Below are positions 4,943 through 8,129 of a stretch of 8,129 nucleotides of DNA, piece after piece. A program made the translations under genes and the position numbers. Below the pieces are notes generated by a model. That model did no database searches. It was not told the origin of the DNA and saw nothing but the letters and a program-made list of their open reading frames with translations. Source of the stretch: Bacteroidota bacterium (GTDB taxonomy: Bacteria > Bacteroidota > Bacteroidia > Bacteroidales > FEN-979). The stretch lies in NCBI GenBank assembly GCA_026391755.1, contig JAPLDN010000408.1, positions 1 to 8,129 on the forward strand. Direction: 5' to 3'. Every line of letters begins with the position of its first letter. Positions within the stretch are counted from its first letter, which is position 1.

Positions 4943-7264
4943 CTATTTTCCTGTTTGAACAACAATTTTCCTGATTATGCTATAGTCTTTGCAGCATACC
5001 TGCACGAAATAAGTGCCATTGGCCAGGGTGTAACTGAACCTGAAGTTATCGGCAGGATGGTCAATAATATCAATCGTCCGGCCAAGAATATCGCGGATGA
5101 TGACTTTATATGCCGGCTGTGCTGACCTGATGTAAAAGGACCCATCATTTGGATTAGGATAAATGACTGCGGATAACAGCCCGGTTTCACTGATACCTGC
5201 TATGTTATCGGCAAATGTATATTTAACGGGAGAATAGTTCGATTCCCCGCAGGTGTTCATTGCCAGAACCTTGACCATGGCCAGGCCCAGGAAACCAGGG
5301 AACCATGTCACCGTCCCGGTTGTACCGTAACCGCTGATGACACCGGCACTGGTGGGAAGCAAGAGCCAGGAGTAAGTGACAGCACCGCTCACCGGGGCTA
5401 TGGTGTAGTCGGTATATGTGACCACGTTAAGGTTAACAGTGTCAGGACCGGCAGGCTTTGCGGGAATAAGAGGCACAGTGTGAACAGTGACGGCGACATT
5501 ATCGCTTATGCTTGCACTGCCATCATTTACTGTCACGTTGTAAGAGGTGTTCACCGTCGGATAAGCAATAGGGTTCGGGATGGTGGCCGTGAAGCCTGCA
5601 GGCACTGAAGTCCAGGCATAGGTGTACGAAGCCGAACCTCCTCCCGCAAATGCATTCAGCTGGACTGCCTGCCCGCTGCAGATGGTATCGGGATTAGCGG
5701 TGGCATTAACTGTAAGCGGTCCGCTTACATTAATGAATACGTCATCGGTACCACTGCAACCATATGAATCGGTAACAGTCAGTGTATAGTTCAGTGAAGC
5801 TGTAAGTACAACCGTGGTCGGATTCTGTACATTGGAATTGACCAGGTAAACGGGGAAGGAAGGGGATGCGGCTCCGTTCCCGCAGGAATTTGCGGCATAC
5901 ACCGCCAGATTTCCCGATGTGGCATTTGCCGCAAAATTGATGCTGACTGCAGTGAGGCCAGATGGGTTGATCGTAATTCCTGTTCCGGTATAACTCCATA
6001 TATACGAGGTTGCACCAGGAACTGCCATGATCGAATAGTTCACACTGTTCTGCCCCTGGCATACATTGCTGCTGCCTGTGATGGCGCCTGCAACTCCCGG
6101 CAGGGGGTTGACTGTTACCGGGAAATTGGCCGAAAGCGGTCCATTCCCGCAACTGTTCACGCCAATTACCTTTAAGTTGCCTGATGTCGAATTGGCAGCA
6201 AAACTGACCGTTACTGAATTGGTGGTACCGTTAATGATTGCCCCTGTCCCTGTGTATGACCAGGAATACCCCGTGGCATTGGTAATTGAGGGCACTGTGT
6301 AAGGAACTGCATTCTGACCCTGGCATACCGTCGCAGCGCCGCTGATAGCTCCGGGAGTACCCGGCAGCAGGGGTCCCGAGCCTGTGTAATTGATGTAGTA
6401 GGTAGAGCTTGGCAGATCATTCATCACATCCCCGTTTGAGTTCACGTACTGGCATTCTGCTCCCCCGCTTGCAGTGTTGTTGAATGCGAGAGAAGGTGTG
6501 CCGGAGATAAGATTGAATTTCAGGTCGGCAAGCTTACTGGAATTTGACAGGCTGACTCCTGCTGTACCGGTCCAGGCGATCACAATTTTCGTGAGATTGG
6601 CGGAGATGTTGGTCGCGGTCACCGTACAACCCGTAAGGGCCTGGTTTATATTGGCATAACCTGTGTAGGTCATCAGTGTCTGGTCAAAATCAAGCCTGAG
6701 GGTGAATTGCTTGACCATGTTGAAGTTATTTACCGTGACCGGGATGGTAAAGGTTCCTGCGCTGCAGCCCGCTCCTGTTCCCGCGGTGGTGATGGGTGCA
6801 TTGGTGGAATAGACGTCGTTGAACACCAGTGGCGTTCCCCTGAAGCTCCGTCCATTGGTCATGCTCAGGTTTTTCAATACTGTCAAAACATTTGTGGCAG
6901 GATTGAATTCCACCAGGGTTCCGAAACCACTCGCGCCCCCGGTATATGAAGTGGAGTAGAGTTTGTTGTTCAGCACTGCCCACTCTCCCTCGAAACCGGC
7001 ACCGTCGGTGAGGGCATTAAAATTGTAGAGGATGGCAAAAGCACTGCTGGCAATGGTATAAGAGAAGATATACCCGCTGTTGTTTGTCCCGCCGTAATTC
7101 GTGGAACCGTAGAGTTTCCCGTTGTATTCCCTGAGTCCTGCATTGCAGTTTTTGATGCCTGCCGGGAAGGTATATTCGACGGTAAAGTTATAGTTAACGG
7201 GATCGAGTGAGAAAATGACCGCATTGCCAAGCGGGACAGGGGGATTCACGTCATAGCCTTTCAC
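4943..7264 (-). CDS. T9SS-exported multidomain surface protein, C-terminal portion (downstream of a frameshift)
   Basis: This frame encodes the C-terminal 773 residues of a larger protein. In order (counting from a GTG at 7264): GloVer-like repeats to about 134; a cohesin-like beta-sandwich at about 150-293 (FTIPVTVNNF, KFNLISGTPSLAF); two 88-residue PKD-like modules at 301-388 and 389-476, both with CQGQN, SYIWSYTGTG-type and NSCGNG motifs; a half-length Ig-like piece (475-514); a full Ig/PKD-like module (517-594); a third PKD-like module (595-685); and a type IX secretion sorting domain from IYPNPNDGSF (701) to the end, with RDILGR and LANGTYFVQV. Such proteins are exported by T9SS and attached to or released from the cell surface. 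The GTG is not a true start: coherent repeat sequence continues upstream in this frame to a TAA at 7438-7436, where it joins the other frame. Function (adhesion or polymer binding) is inferred. Confidence 0.85.
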   Translation of the reverse strand: MKGYDVNPPVPLGNAVIFSLDPVNYNFTVEYTFPAGIKNCNAGLREYNGKLYGSTNYGGTNNSGYIFSYTIASSAFAILYNFNALTDGAGFEGEWAVLNNKLYSTSYTGGASGFGTLVEFNPATNVLTVLKNLSMTNGRSFRGTPLVFNDVYSTNAPITTAGTGAGCSAGTFTIPVTVNNFNMVKQFTLRLDFDQTLMTYTGYANINQALTGCTVTATNISANLTKIVIAWTGTAGVSLSNSSKLADLKFNLISGTPSLAFNNTASGGAECQYVNSNGDVMNDLPSSTYYINYTGSGPLLPGTPGAISGAATVCQGQNAVPYTVPSITNATGYSWSYTGTGAIINGTTNSVTVSFAANSTSGNLKVIGVNSCGNGPLSANFPVTVNPLPGVAGAITGSSNVCQGQNSVNYSIMAVPGATSYIWSYTGTGITINPSGLTAVSINFAANATSGNLAVYAANSCGNGAASPSFPVYLVNSNVQNPTTVVLTASLNYTLTVTDSYGCSGTDDVFINVSGPLTVNATANPDTICSGQAVQLNAFAGGGSASYTYAWTSVPAGFTATIPNPIAYPTVNTSYNVTVNDGSASISDNVAVTVHTVPLIPAKPAGPDTVNLNVVTYTDYTIAPVSGAVTYSWLLLPTSAGVISGYGTTGTVTWFPGFLGLAMVKVLAMNTCGESNYSPVKYTFADNIAGISETGLLSAVIYPNPNDGSFYIRSAQPAYKVIIRDILGRTIDIIDHPADNFRFSYTLANGTYFVQVCCKDYSIIRKIVVQTGK
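4946..5164 (-). other. T9SS type A C-terminal sorting domain (coding segment)
   Basis: The last 73 residues start at IYPNPNDGSF, the usual YPNP-N-DG opening of this domain. They contain VIIRDILGRTI and end in NGTYFVQV...IIRKIVVQTGK, the closing G-T-Y-x-V strand and basic tail. The domain directs export through the type IX secretion system and is normally removed after transport. The adjacent cysteines in VQVCC are unusual here but do not break the pattern. Confidence 0.9.
5837..6364 (-). repeat. Tandem pair of 264-bp (88-residue) PKD-like modules
   Basis: Module 1 runs 6364-6101 and module 2 runs 6100-5837. They keep the same length and align without gaps at the landmarks: PGTPGAISG / PGVAGAITG, VCQGQN / VCQGQN, YSWSYTGTG / YIWSYTGTG, FAANSTSGNL / FAANATSGNL and NSCGNG / NSCGNG. 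This is an in-frame tandem duplication within the surface protein that has since diverged. Confidence 0.85.
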
Positions 7265-8129
7265 CTCGGTTGTGCCGTAAATCTTTCCGTTGGAAGCCTT
7301 GATGAAATTTCCTTTATAGAATCCGTAGGTGTTCGAATTATGCGAAAACTTCCTCGTAGTGAATGTATTGGTGTTGAAATCCCAGACATAGGTGCTGTCG
7401 CTGAAACGCTGAATTTCAGGCAGTTTTGGTCCTGATTATAGGATGCCGGAAAATATGTATGTTTGAACGCATCGGGGAAAATCGTAACCGCACGCGTCCG
7501 TGCATTGATACTGATCAGATCGCCCAGCTCATGTTGTTGATTGGCGCTGAAACCAGGCTGATTGGGCAGGGAACCTCCCATCCCTGTATAACCCACAAGG
7601 GTGGAGTCGTTTACCTGCGTAAGCTCGCCAACCATCCCTCTTCCTTCCTGGGAGTTGTTCTCTGCAAGGACCGTGCTCACCTGGGTTCCCGTTTCATAAG
7701 AAAAGATGGAACCTGCATTCTCGGTTCCCCCGTTGGTCATCCGGCCAATGATCTTTCCGTTATTAACAAAGAACTGAACCTCTTTAGAGTACCCTGGAAG
7801 ACCTGTTGTATAGGGTACAATATTGTCGAGCATTCCCGTCAGGATATCGTAACTGAACATCTGGTAAAACGGGTGCGTTGGATCATCTTCCCAGCTGCCA
7901 TAAATTTTTGATCCATCCACCTGAAAACCTGAATTATGAGGGTACAAGGGACCTGTAAAATCAAGGACCTTGGCATAAGTGTTTAAAGTGATGTTGTATT
8001 TAATGATGGTCCCGAAACCGTATGCCCCTCCACTTTTGGAGAATGCATAAAGTTTCCCGTCATTTCCCTGGACAAGCCCGCCGACCTGGGATCCGAGGAT
8101 ATTCCTTTCAGAGGTTCCAATTGTCCATT
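7261..8129 (-). CDS. N-terminal GloVer-repeat portion of the same T9SS surface protein (partial at right edge, frameshifted)
   Basis: This frame is open from the right edge, where it reads WTIGTSERNILG, to a stop at 7261. The true start and any signal peptide lie beyond the window. From the edge to about 7425 it encodes repeats of roughly 45-60 residues around a G-K-(L/I)-Y-G strand and a G-x-(I/F)-x-(S/K)-Y strand: DGKLYAFSKSGGAYGFGTIIKY, SKIYGSW, NNGKIIGRMTNGG...GSIFSY, STLVGYTGMGG...GDLISI. These resemble the GloVer tandem repeats of bacterial surface proteins, perhaps forming a propeller-like fold. After YNQDQ the sequence loses all repeat character (…RIIRTPTDSIKEISS…) until the stop. The missing continuation, LPEIQRFSDSTYVWDF, appears in the frame of the 4943-7264 coding region. 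The two were therefore one gene. Confidence 0.8.
   Translation of the reverse strand, partial: WTIGTSERNILGSQVGGLVQGNDGKLYAFSKSGGAYGFGTIIKYNITLNTYAKVLDFTGPLYPHNSGFQVDGSKIYGSWEDDPTHPFYQMFSYDILTGMLDNIVPYTTGLPGYSKEVQFFVNNGKIIGRMTNGGTENAGSIFSYETGTQVSTVLAENNSQEGRGMVGELTQVNDSTLVGYTGMGGSLPNQPGFSANQQHELGDLISINARTRAVTIFPDAFKHTYFPASYNQDQNCLKFSVSATAPMSGISTPIHSLRGSFRIIRTPTDSIKEISSRLPTERFTAQPR
7424..7427 (-). other. Apparent one-base deletion (frameshift) in the T9SS surface-protein gene
   Basis: On the coding strand the junction reads CAG GAC CAAAACTGCC. One more A in the run (AAAA to AAAAA) would give Q-D-Q-K-L-P-E-I-Q and join the upstream repeat frame directly to the downstream one. In the downstream frame a TAA lies at 7438-7436, so the shift must lie between there and about 7420. 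This is either an assembly or sequencing error in a homopolymer or a real disabling mutation. Confidence 0.75.

Noticed and set aside
7261..7264. GTGA overlap suggesting a translationally coupled gene pair
   Set aside because: Coherent repeat protein sequence in the downstream frame extends about 57 codons upstream of the GTG, and the upstream frame is nonsense over the same stretch. A frameshift explains both.
7426..7911. A 161-codon plus-strand ORF opposite the T9SS surface-protein gene
   Set aside because: It is antisense to sequence with clear repeat-protein character and has no recognisable domain or start signal.

Overview
The window looks like chromosomal DNA from a member of the Bacteroidota, probably an uncultured or environmental lineage. 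The clues are a C-terminal type IX secretion (T9SS) sorting domain on a very large surface protein, the Bacteroidota-type RecQ in which the zinc cluster sits near the C-terminus, an ORF6N-domain protein, an outer-membrane beta-barrel protein of the small Bacteroidota type, TAnnTTTG-like -7 boxes and no convincing Shine-Dalgarno sequences. No rRNA, tRNA, CRISPR array, integrase or transposase was seen.

Layout, left to right: (1) 1-451, minus strand: N-terminal 150 codons of an ORF6N-domain protein that runs off the left edge; a perfect 11-bp palindrome lies inside its coding sequence. (2) 551-2470, plus strand: a complete RecQ-family helicase with a TTG start. (3) 2467-2564: an array of 14 back-to-back heptamers filling the convergent gap; it contains the stop codons of both flanking genes. 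(4) 2557-3369, minus strand: a class I SAM-dependent methyltransferase. (5) 3413-3475: a second array of the same heptamer family, in the opposite orientation, in the divergent promoter region. (6) 3500-4096, plus strand: an AAG/MPG-type 3-methyladenine DNA glycosylase. (7) 4099-4157: a third heptamer-periodic sequence of a different family, folding into a long imperfect hairpin between convergent genes. (8) 4162-4788, minus strand: a small secreted outer-membrane beta-barrel protein. (9) 4943 to the right edge, minus strand: one very long T9SS-exported surface protein (GloVer-like repeats, cohesin-like domain, PKD/Ig-like modules, T9SS sorting domain), split into two reading frames by an apparent one-base deletion near 7424-7427.

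RecQ and the glycosylase both serve DNA repair, but they are not in one operon: gene orientations alternate, so most genes here are probably separate transcription units. The two right-hand genes are cell-envelope or exported proteins. I do not see a recognisable new multi-gene system. The most distinctive signal is the recurring seven-base periodicity of the intergenic DNA: inverted copies of one heptamer family bracket the methyltransferase gene, and an unrelated heptamer family sits in the next convergent gap.
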